64,000 nt of DNA from Pirellulaceae bacterium (GTDB lineage: Bacteria > Planctomycetota > Planctomycetia > Pirellulales > Pirellulaceae), in assembly GCA_029243025.1 (NCBI GenBank), contig JAQWSU010000005.1, forward strand, positions 1-64,000, written 5' to 3'. The position numbers and the translations under genes were made by a program. This document shows positions 55,042 through 63,841 of this stretch, piece after piece. The notes under the pieces are model-generated. The model made no database searches, had not been told where the DNA came from, and was given only the letters and a program-made list of their open reading frames with translations. How positions within the stretch are numbered: position 1 is the stretch's first letter; every line of letters begins with the position of its first letter.

Positions 55042-56280
55042 TTAACGTCGCTTCCGACGAATCGCACAAAGCGCGAGAGCACCAAGCAACAAAACGGCCG
55101 AACTCGGTTCGGGAACGACCTGAGCCGCGTTATACGGACCTTTTTCATAACCGCCATCGGAAAACGCGGTGACAAAGTCGGCCGAATTGAAGCGTGAGTC
55201 ACCGTTCCAATCGCCTTCGCTCCAAACCGCTGCCTCATCAACTTCGTACTTAGCGGCACCAAAAACTTGAACGAAGTCACCACTATTGAATTGGCCGTCC
55301 AGGTCTGAATCGCCCATCCAAGTACCAAGCACGTCGTGCACGTAATTGACACGTTCCGCCGGATCGGTGAGCGAGCCGTCGTCGAGGCGAATCGTCGGAT
55401 CAGGCGACACACCCAAGGCATAGTCAAGTGCACCTCTGAGAAGGGCCGTACCTGCATCGGTCAGGATTGTCGCTTCCCAACCAGGACCTGTGCCGTCGGC
55501 ACCACCGGTTGGATCGTCTTCAGGCGCAGGACCACGATTGGTGTTGCTCAAGAACATACTAATGCGCATTCCTGGGGCCTCTCGACCATCACCCATCTCT
55601 TCGCCCGATTCGTAGACTGAGAGAACCGAAGCTTCAGGATGGCTTTCTTTGAACTCAGGCATGACAGCGAGGTTAGCACCCGTACCTTCTTGAGGGCTAC
55701 ACCAGCTCATGCGTCCGCCACCTTCTTCGCCCAAATCCTGATCATCGTAGATCGTGTAGACACCGTTCTGCAATCCTGACAACTGAATGATCGGATGAGA
55801 ATCATCGATGATTTCGATGTCAGTCCCAAAGTGCGTTCCGGCAATAATCTCCTCGCCGTCTTCCACATTGTCTCGAATCGTTCCCGGCGATCCGTGTCCT
55901 TCGCCCTCACGACCAAAATCGCCCCAACCGAGCGTGTCGCAGGCAAAATTCTCGTTATTGATCATCGGCGTTGTCGTTTCCTCAATGTAACCAACGCGGC
56001 TTGAGCTAACTGATTCATTGATCCAAACGACATCCGCGTCGTCGGCTGCCTCAAGCGCCGCTTCCGGATCAGCAGCCGCGGAATCGTTGCTCCAGACGTC
56101 GAGCGAATGCCCGAGCCCCTCGAGGAAATCAATCTGAGCTTCGTCACCTTCGTCGACTGGCTCATCTGCTCGCTGAATGTAGAAAATTTCCGCCGCCTTT
56201 GCGTCAGCGACGATACCAGTCGCCAAGAAGATCGTCGCCAATCCCATGGCCAAAAACTTCAACTCAACTAAAATTTTCAT
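55042..56280 (-). CDS. Secreted protein with dockerin-like repeat and PEP-CTERM signal
   Basis: 412 residues. A signal peptide (about 1-29, A-D-A-K-A-A) is followed by an acidic domain that looks like a ThuA/GATase-like flavodoxin fold (V-W-I-N-E-S-V, T-P-M-I-N-N-E, G-T-H-F-G). Then D-S-D-L-D-G-Q-F-N-S-G-D-F-V-Q-V-F-G-A-A-K-Y-E and D-W-N-G-D-S-R-F-N-S-A-D-F-V-T-A-F (calcium-binding repeats), V-P-E-P-S-S, a hydrophobic helix and R-R-K-R-R. The repeat pair is nearly the same as in the genes at 46501 and 50271. Surface-sorted; exact role unknown. Confidence 0.88.
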   Translation of the reverse strand: MKILVELKFLAMGLATIFLATGIVADAKAAEIFYIQRADEPVDEGDEAQIDFLEGLGHSLDVWSNDSAAADPEAALEAADDADVVWINESVSSSRVGYIEETTTPMINNENFACDTLGWGDFGREGEGHGSPGTIRDNVEDGEEIIAGTHFGTDIEIIDDSHPIIQLSGLQNGVYTIYDDQDLGEEGGGRMSWCSPQEGTGANLAVMPEFKESHPEASVLSVYESGEEMGDGREAPGMRISMFLSNTNRGPAPEDDPTGGADGTGPGWEATILTDAGTALLRGALDYALGVSPDPTIRLDDGSLTDPAERVNYVHDVLGTWMGDSDLDGQFNSGDFVQVFGAAKYEVDEAAVWSEGDWNGDSRFNSADFVTAFSDGGYEKGPYNAAQVVPEPSSAVLLLGALALCAIRRKRR

Positions 56281-56665
56281 AAATCCCCGTCCAAATTAAA
56301 ATGTCCGTTTCGTCAGTGACTTGGGGCATACTCTAAGGTGCCTCCGATTAGCAATCAATCAACAAATCGAGAAGTTCCACAATTTGTTCAAAATGAACTT
56401 CGATTTCCAAATTTCCAACAAGAGGTTGAACCCATCTGGCAAGCCACCGAGGGAAAAATGTCTTCGTCACGGCAACGCATTGGCAGCTGCCCATGTTCAA
56501 CAAATGAAACACCCAGGCGATCTCGTGACGATGGGCAACGAGCAACGAAGCGAACGCAACGGGAGATCGATGGGAGTGAGTGGAAGGGCGCCAGACAGCA
56601 AGCGTTAAATGAGATCGGAGCCGCGATGCGGCGATGAGTTCTTATCTTCCGAACAATTCCTATCT
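56281..56665. other. Intergenic stretch without a supported gene
   Basis: 385 bases between two minus-strand genes. Overlapping plus-strand frames (95 and 99 codons) have no motif and no ribosome-binding site. It probably contains the promoter of the PEP-CTERM gene at 55042. Confidence 0.5.
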
Positions 56666-59383
56666 CTATTTCGATGAATTATCGCCAGCTGGATTATTTA
56701 TTTGAGAACGCCGTTCGTGGATGGGGCTTCCCGCTTGATAACGTTTTAGTTGGGATCGACCTACCGCTTTGCGATTACTTGGCGACAATTCGATAGCTCT
56801 GCTCTGCCAGCGGGTCGCTTTTTCAAAATCTCCCACTTCCGCGTAGGCAGCGGCAAGCGTATCAAGCACCAGCGGATTCTCGTTGTTCGTTAGGCGAGCG
56901 GCCCGCTCGGCGTACACAACCGCTTGCTGGCCATCACGTAGACGATCATCTTCGCAGGTGGCCAAAACCCAAGCTAGATTGTTGAGCGTCTGCAAATCGC
57001 TGGCGTTCAGCTGAAGGCTTTTGCGATATTGGCCAATCCCCTCGTCGAAACTCCCCAAGCCGATAAGCGCGCGACCGAATTCACGGTGAGCAGAGGCGTT
57101 ATTCGGCATCAGCCGAACAGCATTTCCGAGATTCGCAACAGCCTGTTGGTCCCGCTGCAAGAGCAGTTGCGTGGTTCCCAGATCGTAATACGCTTGTGAG
57201 AAGTCCGGATTAATTTCCAGGGCGGCTTGAAAATGCTTGATTGCTTCTTCGAGTGCACCTTGTGCTTGCAGAGCCCGCCCCCAATTTCGATGGGCTGCTG
57301 CTAATTGGGGATCAATTTCCAACGCAGCCTGATAATGCGTTATGGCTTCGTCGAAACGATCTTGAGCCTGTAAGACCGCACCCAAATTATTGCGAGTCTC
57401 CGCGGAATTCGCATCGATTCGCAACGCAACTCCATACTCCTTGGCAGCTTCCCGGTAGCGACCTGTAATTTTCAGTACGTTGCCCAGATTGATGTGTGCT
57501 GCGGCAGAATCAGAACGTAATCTGACAACCAATTCAAAATGAGGCAAAGCCTCAACGTAACGTTTCCGCCGGACTAACAATTTTCCTATTTCACGACAAG
57601 CATCAACATTGTCCGGTGCAATTCGCAAAGCCTGTTCGAAATGTTTCTGTGCCAACTCAAAGCGATTCAAGGTTAGCAGGACCCTACCAAGATCCTGTTG
57701 CGTTTGCGCAGAATTCGGTTCAATTCTAGCGGCCTCTTCGTAATGCGTAAGCGCCTCTTCGACGCGATTTAAATCATTCAAAAGAATGGCACAATTGATA
57801 TGCGCCTCGAAGTAATCAGCTTCAATTCTTATCGCTTGTTCGTAGTGCTCGAATGCTTCATCGGCTTGCTCCAATTCTTGGAGAGTATTCGCCAGCTTGA
57901 AGTGCACGTCGGCAAGCTCAGGACTCATCGCTAAAGCTATTTGGTACTCTGTCGCTGCTTCTTGGTAGCGTTTTGCTTCCTTGAGCGCATCGCCCAGATA
58001 GCGATGTGCCATCACCGAATCAGGCGTTACGACAACGGCATCGGAGAAATAGCTAATCGCTGCTTGAACTCGATCCGCATTGCGCATGGCAAAACCGGCT
58101 TGAAAAAGCGTATGAGCATGAGAACGACGAGCAACATTTTCCAGCAGATCATCTTGGATTACCGTGCCATCGATCATAGCCGCATTCTCCTTGCGTTCGA
58201 CAAAAGTTGCCTTGGAACGATTGATGTCGATGAAAACCTGATCCAAGGGAAGCGCACCTTTGTAGATGGCGACCAAACGACCATCGCCATTTAAAAGAAT
58301 TGTTGTGGGGATCGGTAGTGTCTGGCGGGAATGAATGACAAGATCGTGCAAAAGCTGAATGGTGTCGACAAGTTGTTTTGTCGCTCGGCCCCTAACGAAA
58401 GGCAAGTCCATATCCGTGGAAATTTGTTCATCAGCATTCGAAAGAATCGGCTTGCCTCCGCTTTTCTGGCCAATGCTCAAACGGTCGACGCTTAAGGCAA
58501 TCACGTCCATTCCCACATCATCAAATTCTTGCTGGCGTTCTTTAAGTTCCTGCAGTTCCTCGATGCAAGGAAGACACCAGCTCGCCCAAAGATTGATCAA
58601 AATAGGACGTTTGCCGATCGGTAGCTCGCGATCCTGACCATCAAAGTCATGATAAGATATGCTTGGAACTCGTAAAGGGAACAGAAGAGGGACTCGCGCC
58701 GTTGCTGACCGAGCAGGCAGCGAGGATTTTCCCGGCGCAATCGCCAGACTTCGTTCGGGCGATTCCCAACTTTCGACTTGCCCCACAGATTGTCTGATTC
58801 GGTAACGTTGATTTGAGCTAATTGACCCGAACTCGTCGCTAGAACCGTCGGGCCAAAGTACGCGAATCGATTTGATAGCGCCATGCTTACCAAGCCCAAA
58901 ATGCAACCACTTACTAGACTGAGCTAGAAACGCGTCACCGGCACGCAGCGTCTTCGCGTGTATCGTGTTCGACTCACCGAGTGTGATGATCTCCACGCGA
59001 GCGCCGATCGCGTCACGGTTGACGCTGGTCCCATTGCCAATCAACTGGAAGGCGACGTATTGATTCTGATGCTCGGTATCGTTTCTCATCAGTCGCAATC
59101 GCGGAGCGTTACGATTTGTGATCCAAACATCTAAGTCGCCGTCCAGATCCCAATCCAGACTCGCGACCGCGCGTCCGTCGTCCGGAAAATCGAGCCCGGA
59201 TGCGGCGGAAATATCCGCAAAGCGTCCCTGAGCGTCGGGCTGAGACAAGGTGTTTAGAAAACAACAATTTTTCTCGCGTCCGCTAAATGACCTACCTTGT
59301 CGCATCATCGACGTCAGATCGACCGTGCTACGCGTTCTCTGATTGGAAATTCCGTCGCTTGCCTCGTTTCTAGATTGCGACAC
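56666..59383 (-). CDS. ASPIC/UnbV + thioredoxin-like + TPR protein (second half of a UGA-split gene)
   Basis: 905 codons. Read alone it starts at a GTG without signal peptide. The first 100 residues finish an FG-GAP/CRTAC1 domain (D-L-D-G-D-L-D-V-W-I-T-N-R-N-A-P-R). Then an ASPIC/UnbV domain (about 113-200: G-A-R-V-E-I, L-R-A-G-D-A-F-L-A-Q, V-L-W-P-D-G), a TlpA-like redoxin (about 235-400; W-A-S-W-C270-L-P-C273) and about a dozen TPR units (430-880). It is in the same frame as the upstream ORF, seven codons after its UGA. Best read as one polypeptide, 56666-61384, if that UGA is translated. Confidence 0.85.
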   Translation of the reverse strand: MSQSRNEASDGISNQRTRSTVDLTSMMRQGRSFSGREKNCCFLNTLSQPDAQGRFADISAASGLDFPDDGRAVASLDWDLDGDLDVWITNRNAPRLRLMRNDTEHQNQYVAFQLIGNGTSVNRDAIGARVEIITLGESNTIHAKTLRAGDAFLAQSSKWLHFGLGKHGAIKSIRVLWPDGSSDEFGSISSNQRYRIRQSVGQVESWESPERSLAIAPGKSSLPARSATARVPLLFPLRVPSISYHDFDGQDRELPIGKRPILINLWASWCLPCIEELQELKERQQEFDDVGMDVIALSVDRLSIGQKSGGKPILSNADEQISTDMDLPFVRGRATKQLVDTIQLLHDLVIHSRQTLPIPTTILLNGDGRLVAIYKGALPLDQVFIDINRSKATFVERKENAAMIDGTVIQDDLLENVARRSHAHTLFQAGFAMRNADRVQAAISYFSDAVVVTPDSVMAHRYLGDALKEAKRYQEAATEYQIALAMSPELADVHFKLANTLQELEQADEAFEHYEQAIRIEADYFEAHINCAILLNDLNRVEEALTHYEEAARIEPNSAQTQQDLGRVLLTLNRFELAQKHFEQALRIAPDNVDACREIGKLLVRRKRYVEALPHFELVVRLRSDSAAAHINLGNVLKITGRYREAAKEYGVALRIDANSAETRNNLGAVLQAQDRFDEAITHYQAALEIDPQLAAAHRNWGRALQAQGALEEAIKHFQAALEINPDFSQAYYDLGTTQLLLQRDQQAVANLGNAVRLMPNNASAHREFGRALIGLGSFDEGIGQYRKSLQLNASDLQTLNNLAWVLATCEDDRLRDGQQAVVYAERAARLTNNENPLVLDTLAAAYAEVGDFEKATRWQSRAIELSPSNRKAVGRSQLKRYQAGSPIHERRSQINNPAGDNSSK

Positions 59384-59407
59384 GACCTGCCGCCAAAAGA
59401 AACTTCA
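59366..59407 (-). promoter_or_regulatory. Candidate bacterial SECIS element at in-frame UGA
   Basis: The UGA (59407-59405) is followed by GUUUCU, which can pair with AGAAAC (ending at 59366), and by an inner stem GCGGC/GUCGC capped by the 7-base loop AGGUCGU. E. coli fdhF has an AGGUCU loop closed by a short stem; there GGUC begins 18 bases after the UGA, and here it begins 17. The loop G-G-U is the SelB contact. The hairpin lies inside sequence that continues the protein family, so it serves coding and recoding together. Function is inferred; SelB and tRNA-Sec are not in the window. Confidence 0.6.
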
Positions 59408-61384
59408 CAAATCGCTCGTATCGTCGGTTGTGATATAGCCATTGGCAACCACCAGGTCGTCACGACCGTCGTTATTGATGTCAACAAACTGCGAACCCCA
59501 TGCCCAGCGACCCAGCGTGACGCCTGCTTCGAGACTTACATCGGAAAACGTGCCGTCCCCCCGATTTCGCAACAGCGTGTTCCCCCGCGCAAATCGTTGA
59601 AGTCGCTGTTTAACATTCGACGGAGCATGCGGCTTAAAGTGGTCTTGATAGGCAATCCGATTGCCAGCCGCGGAATACATATTGCTCACATAGATATCCG
59701 GCCAGCCATCTTGATCGTAATCCGACCAACTCACCGACATTCCCGATGCGCTGTCTTCGACACCGGACATTGCTGCCACGTCGACGAAATGTCTTTGGCC
59801 GCCAGCTTCTTGATCGTTTCGATAAAGATTGTTTCTTCCGTAGTCGTTCGCCACGTAAAGGTCTTGATCGCCATCGTTGTCAAAATCTTCCCAAGATGCA
59901 GCAAGGCTCCAACGCCGATTATTTTCATTCAAACCGACCTCATTGGTTACGTCGCGAAAGCTCCAACCATTGTCGGGAGTGATCTCGTTACGAAAAAAAT
60001 GATTTCTCGCACCATTGTTGGCATCGTGGTAGACAAAATTCTCGGCCTCAGCCGCAATCGACAGATTGACCGATTGTTCTAAGAAACTGCTAGGCGCGTA
60101 CGCACAAACGTATAAATCGAGGCGCCCATCCTGGTCAAAATCGGCGGCCGAAAGAGACATCAAATCGTCCACGGTTGGCAGCACATCATGGATCGAAAAC
60201 TTACCGTGTCCGTCTCCAATGGCGATGACGATGCCCCCCAAGACAGCAACAGCCAAATCTTGATCACCGTCGTTGTCGAAATCGACGAGGAGTGCTGACC
60301 GAGAGTTTTCCAGCCAATCGACACCTGCAGCTTCGGAAATATCGAGTAGAGTTCCATCCATCTGTTGAAGAAACAGACGATTGGGAAGTCCTGCCTCCTG
60401 GCACAAATAAAAATCATCCAAGCCATTACCATCGACGTCACCAATTGCGATGCCAGGCGTCGACAGAATGAAATAATGATGATCATCTTGGCCACGTTCC
60501 AGCCAGTGATTCCAGCCGAGTTTTAACTGCTGTTCATAGCTATCATTCCCGGCCAATGCCGAATCAGTACAATCCGAAAAGAGCTTACTTCGTTGTGCCC
60601 CGTGTGTGCTAACCTGCTCAGCATCTTCCACCGTGATCGAAAGCAGGCGGGGAGGCTGGTTATTCTTGCCCGGCTCCCATCGGGCCGACCATGTCGCGTT
60701 CTGCTGGATCGTTCGCTGTGGGTCGTGCCCCGAAAACGAAAAGTATTGTCGCGTTGTGATTTCCTCAACAGACGGATCCACTCGAATAACTTTGAATTTA
60801 CAATACGTTTCGTCCGTGTCTGCCAACAGTGCCTTTAAAGCCGATAAGGCCTTGATCATTCCTGCTAATCCTTGGAAGGACTGCGGAGCCGAGTCACCGC
60901 TGGCGACCGGTGAATCGGCGGCCATTCTTTCCACAATGAAGGTCTCATCGCGGTAGCACTCGGACAACCTCGGAAGCAAAGCTTCACATCGAAAGTTCGG
61001 AGCCAGCAACGACTCTAAATCTTGCTTGTCAATCGACTTGGCACGGGCTAACAACTTGGCGATCTGATTGAGTTGCTTGTTCGCCCGAGCACTAAATGCT
61101 TCGCTGTCCCAGCCATCGACAGTAGGATTGTCGATCCCGCTCCATAATTCAGTGGAAGCCACAACCGGTTCACCTGAAGCTGAAGCGTCGGAAGTTGGGT
61201 TAGCTGCTTGAAGTGAAACCGTTTCATTTGAATCCACGCGGGAATTGTCACGGGCGTTGCAACTCATCAGTCCGGTCGTTAGAAAGGCGACGAGTATTAT
61301 TCGACTAAGCAAGCGGAACCGAAGCGCATGGCAACCTTTTTGTCGGCGTGATTTCTTCAAAAGGTTTCGTTTCCGGCGAGCCAT
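59405..61384 (-). CDS. FG-GAP/CRTAC1-like lipoprotein (first half of a UGA-split gene)
   Basis: 659 codons. A basic N-terminus and hydrophobic stretch end in the lipobox L-M-S-C42. Then a linker domain (about 60-290) and repeated calcium-binding FG-GAP/VCBS units: D-V-D-G-N-G-L-D-D-F, D-F-D-N-D-G-D-Q-D-L (twice), D-F-D-Q-D-G-R-L-D-L, D-Y-D-Q-D-G-W-P-D-I, D-I-N-N-D-G-R-D-D-L. The ORF ends V-A-N-G-Y-I-T-T-D-D-T-S-D-L-UGA; reading through gives S-F-F-W-R-Q-V-V, which continues the family into the ORF at 56666. Surface-anchored; propeller-like. Confidence 0.88.
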   Translation of the reverse strand: MARRKRNLLKKSRRQKGCHALRFRLLSRIILVAFLTTGLMSCNARDNSRVDSNETVSLQAANPTSDASASGEPVVASTELWSGIDNPTVDGWDSEAFSARANKQLNQIAKLLARAKSIDKQDLESLLAPNFRCEALLPRLSECYRDETFIVERMAADSPVASGDSAPQSFQGLAGMIKALSALKALLADTDETYCKFKVIRVDPSVEEITTRQYFSFSGHDPQRTIQQNATWSARWEPGKNNQPPRLLSITVEDAEQVSTHGAQRSKLFSDCTDSALAGNDSYEQQLKLGWNHWLERGQDDHHYFILSTPGIAIGDVDGNGLDDFYLCQEAGLPNRLFLQQMDGTLLDISEAAGVDWLENSRSALLVDFDNDGDQDLAVAVLGGIVIAIGDGHGKFSIHDVLPTVDDLMSLSAADFDQDGRLDLYVCAYAPSSFLEQSVNLSIAAEAENFVYHDANNGARNHFFRNEITPDNGWSFRDVTNEVGLNENNRRWSLAASWEDFDNDGDQDLYVANDYGRNNLYRNDQEAGGQRHFVDVAAMSGVEDSASGMSVSWSDYDQDGWPDIYVSNMYSAAGNRIAYQDHFKPHAPSNVKQRLQRFARGNTLLRNRGDGTFSDVSLEAGVTLGRWAWGSQFVDINNDGRDDLVVANGYITTDDTSDL

Positions 61385-61871
61385 ATTGGTTCAGCGTTAA
61401 GCAGCGGATTCGTAGTTAACATACGAGAAAACTTGGGAGCATCTCGGTTTCCCCACATCGCAACCCAGCATCGCAACTGGAATGAGCCCCCAGGAAAAGT
61501 CAATCCTGCTATTATCCCTCGTTTTGGCAATCGAAGCAAATAAACCAAGCAAATCAGGACAGCTGCTTGGCTCGGCCAGCCCTACGCGTCAGACCGCCTC
61601 ATGCATGCGGAAGCCGCTGGAGCTGCTGCTTGCATAAAATGCGTTACGGTCAGTCGCTCGGCGTTTGCAGGACAAACCGGCCAGTTGGTCGAGACCATTC
61701 CAGCCACGAATGGAACTCCAAAACAAAAAGGAATCGAGGCCGAAGAATCCGACGTCCCTCCAGACACTTACTGGACATCTTGCGGCAAATCGTCATCGCA
61801 TTTTTCTTTGCCCAAAACTAGTTTTGTTCCATCCTTATCATGGAAGGAACCTGTTCTTACTGGGACAACTT
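61385..61871. other. Intergenic stretch without a supported gene
   Basis: 487 bases between two minus-strand genes. Overlapping frames (plus 61601-62146, plus 61567-61821, minus 61582-61767) have no known domain and partly run antisense into the dehydrogenase gene. It likely holds the promoter of the FG-GAP lipoprotein gene. Confidence 0.5.
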
Positions 61872-62840
61872 TCATTTGCCTGCCAGTCGGACGGGATAGG
61901 CCGGTTCTCTGCCAGCAAGGACGTCGAGCACGCCCGTGGCAGCATCAACCGCCATTCGATCGAGCGATTCTTTGGTGGATGAAGAGATGTGGGGTGTCAG
62001 CAGAATATTGGGAGCGTGACAAAGTGGGTGCGTTTCAGGCAACGGCTCCTGTTCAAAAACATCCAAAGCTGCCCCCGCTATGCTGCCCCGTTCCAACGCA
62101 TCTCGCAACGCGTTCTCATCAACGACACCTCCTCGCGACGTATTGATGATTCGACAAGATGGTTTGACCAACGCCAGATTTTCTTGATTCACCAGATGCC
62201 GAGTATTGTCGTTGAGCGGAACATGGAATGTGAGAAAATCGGATTTTTCAAACAGATCTTCAATACGACCGGTTCTTTCGATTGGCAAATCCGATTGCGA
62301 TTCTTCCGAATACGGATCATAGCCAATCGCATTCATCGAAAATCCCGCAGTTGCCATGCGGGCAACCTTTGACCCAATGCGACCAAGCCCAACGATGCCG
62401 AGCGTCTTCCCGGCGAGCTCAACACCCTGAAATCGATTACGTTCAGCGAATCGCCCGTCTCGCACGGCCTGAAACGCGGGGCCAATGTTTCGGGATAAAG
62501 CCAACAATAGCGACATCGCATGTTCCGCAACCGCGTTAGAATTGGCGATCGGCGTGTACACCACTCGAATGTTCCGTTCGTGTGCCGCTTGAAGATCGAT
62601 ATTGTCGACACCGACGCCATGTTTCGCGATCACCTTGAGTCGACTGCAACGCTCCAGATCTTCAGCCGAAATCTTGAACAGGCGTACGATCACCGCATCC
62701 GAGTCATTGAGTTCAGCGCGATGTTTTTCCGGGTCATCGTTATTTTTTTCTCGCCAAGGCGAAATACAGTCGACGGCGGTTTCGAGCAGGTCAATCCCAG
62801 ATCGCGAGATCGGTTCCGGGATAAAGAGCTTTGGTTTCAT
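61872..62840 (-). CDS. D-isomer 2-hydroxyacid dehydrogenase (SerA-like)
   Basis: 322 residues. NAD-binding G-L-G-R-I-G-S followed by D-P-Y, catalytic Arg in N-T-S-R-G-G-V-V-D, Glu in the D-V-F-E-Q-E-P region, and His in T-P-H-I-S-S-S-T. K-H-G-V-G-V-D-N-I-D is typical of phosphoglycerate-dehydrogenase-like enzymes. No C-terminal ACT domain, so it is probably a catabolic or generic 2-hydroxyacid dehydrogenase rather than biosynthetic SerA. Its ATG overlaps the stop of the preceding 3-hydroxyacyl-CoA dehydrogenase gene (1 base): an operon. Confidence 0.92.
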   Translation of the reverse strand: MKPKLFIPEPISRSGIDLLETAVDCISPWREKNNDDPEKHRAELNDSDAVIVRLFKISAEDLERCSRLKVIAKHGVGVDNIDLQAAHERNIRVVYTPIANSNAVAEHAMSLLLALSRNIGPAFQAVRDGRFAERNRFQGVELAGKTLGIVGLGRIGSKVARMATAGFSMNAIGYDPYSEESQSDLPIERTGRIEDLFEKSDFLTFHVPLNDNTRHLVNQENLALVKPSCRIINTSRGGVVDENALRDALERGSIAGAALDVFEQEPLPETHPLCHAPNILLTPHISSSTKESLDRMAVDAATGVLDVLAGREPAYPVRLAGK

Positions 62841-63823
62841 CAGTCGTCTCCGCCGGATCGTACAACAGGGCTTTGTGAGGTATCCCCAAGCTCCCTTAAG
62901 AACTCAAGCTGATGGACGATCTGTCGATCTCGTTTTTCAAGAAGCCTTTGTGCATCCTGTTCGTTCCATGCATAAAAGCCTTGGCCGGTTTTCATTCCCA
63001 ACTGGCCTTGCTTTGTTTTTTCAACCAAAACGGGAAGAGGTGCAGAATCAGCATTCAAATCTTTGAGAAGGTAGGTGTGAATTTTTTCAATCAGATCGAG
63101 CCCGACGAGATCCATGTTTTCCAGTGGTCCGACCGCGGGCATGCGGAGCCCGAAAGTCAATCGTGCCACCAAGTCAATATCCTCCGGCGTTGCAATCCCC
63201 TCCTGCACGAGCGCCAGGGATTCTCGCCACAATGCATGAAGTAATCGGTTGCCAATAAAACCAGGAACATCGCGTTCTACTCGGACGGGTATCTTTCCGA
63301 TTGCAGTCATCAGTTGAGTGACCCGTTCCAAAACCACATCTTTTGTTTGGCTGCCGCGCACGACCTCCACCAACGGCATGAGATGAGGAGGATTCCAAAA
63401 ATGGGTACCGGCCAACAGCGGTCCGGTTCCACTTTTTTCTCCCATTTCGCTGATACTGAGTCCACTCGTCGTGGTAATCAGAATCGCCTCGCGTTGTCTG
63501 GCAGCCTTGAGACTCGCCAGCAACGCAATCTTCTCGCTCATGTCCTCAATGATACAGTCCATGATCAGATCGGCCGCTTCATCCACCTCATCGAAATGGC
63601 GGGCGACCACAAAGCTGCCATCATCCGAGGAAGCCGGGCCAAGATTTCTGTCCATCCATTCCTCAATCTGTGTTAATCGTTCTTGCACAGAATCGAGCTG
63701 ATTTGGATTGTTATCCCAAAGAATCGTTTCATAGCCAGACCGACGGTAACAAACCGCCGCGGCAGCTCCCATCTGCCCGACCCCGACAATCGCGACTCGG
63801 TTGATTAAATTTTCATGAGACAT
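62840..63823 (-). CDS. 3-hydroxyacyl-CoA dehydrogenase family protein
   Basis: 327 residues. The Rossmann start V-A-I-V-G-V-G-Q-M-G-A-A, then D-C-I-I-E-D-M, T-T-S-G-L-S-I-S, G-T-H-F-W-N-P-P (catalytic His) and D-V-P-G-F-I-G-N-R-L-L-H-A, and G-L-R-M-P-A-V-G-P-L-E in the C-terminal domain. It oxidises a 3-hydroxyacyl-CoA or a small 3-hydroxy acid with NAD. Stand-alone (no enoyl-CoA hydratase fusion). Middle gene of a dehydrogenase operon, 18 bases after the SDR gene. Confidence 0.92.
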   Translation of the reverse strand: MSHENLINRVAIVGVGQMGAAAAVCYRRSGYETILWDNNPNQLDSVQERLTQIEEWMDRNLGPASSDDGSFVVARHFDEVDEAADLIMDCIIEDMSEKIALLASLKAARQREAILITTTSGLSISEMGEKSGTGPLLAGTHFWNPPHLMPLVEVVRGSQTKDVVLERVTQLMTAIGKIPVRVERDVPGFIGNRLLHALWRESLALVQEGIATPEDIDLVARLTFGLRMPAVGPLENMDLVGLDLIEKIHTYLLKDLNADSAPLPVLVEKTKQGQLGMKTGQGFYAWNEQDAQRLLEKRDRQIVHQLEFLRELGDTSQSPVVRSGGDD

Positions 63824-63841
63824 AAGTGTCGCATCCTGAAA

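Noticed and set aside
56666-61384. Simple pseudogene by nonsense mutation as first explanation of the UGA
   Set aside because: Not excluded, but no other lesion over 4.7 kb and the fdhF-like hairpin make recoding the better hypothesis.
61601-62146. 181-codon plus ORF
   Set aside because: Its second half is antisense to the hydroxyacid dehydrogenase and the first half has no domain or start signal.
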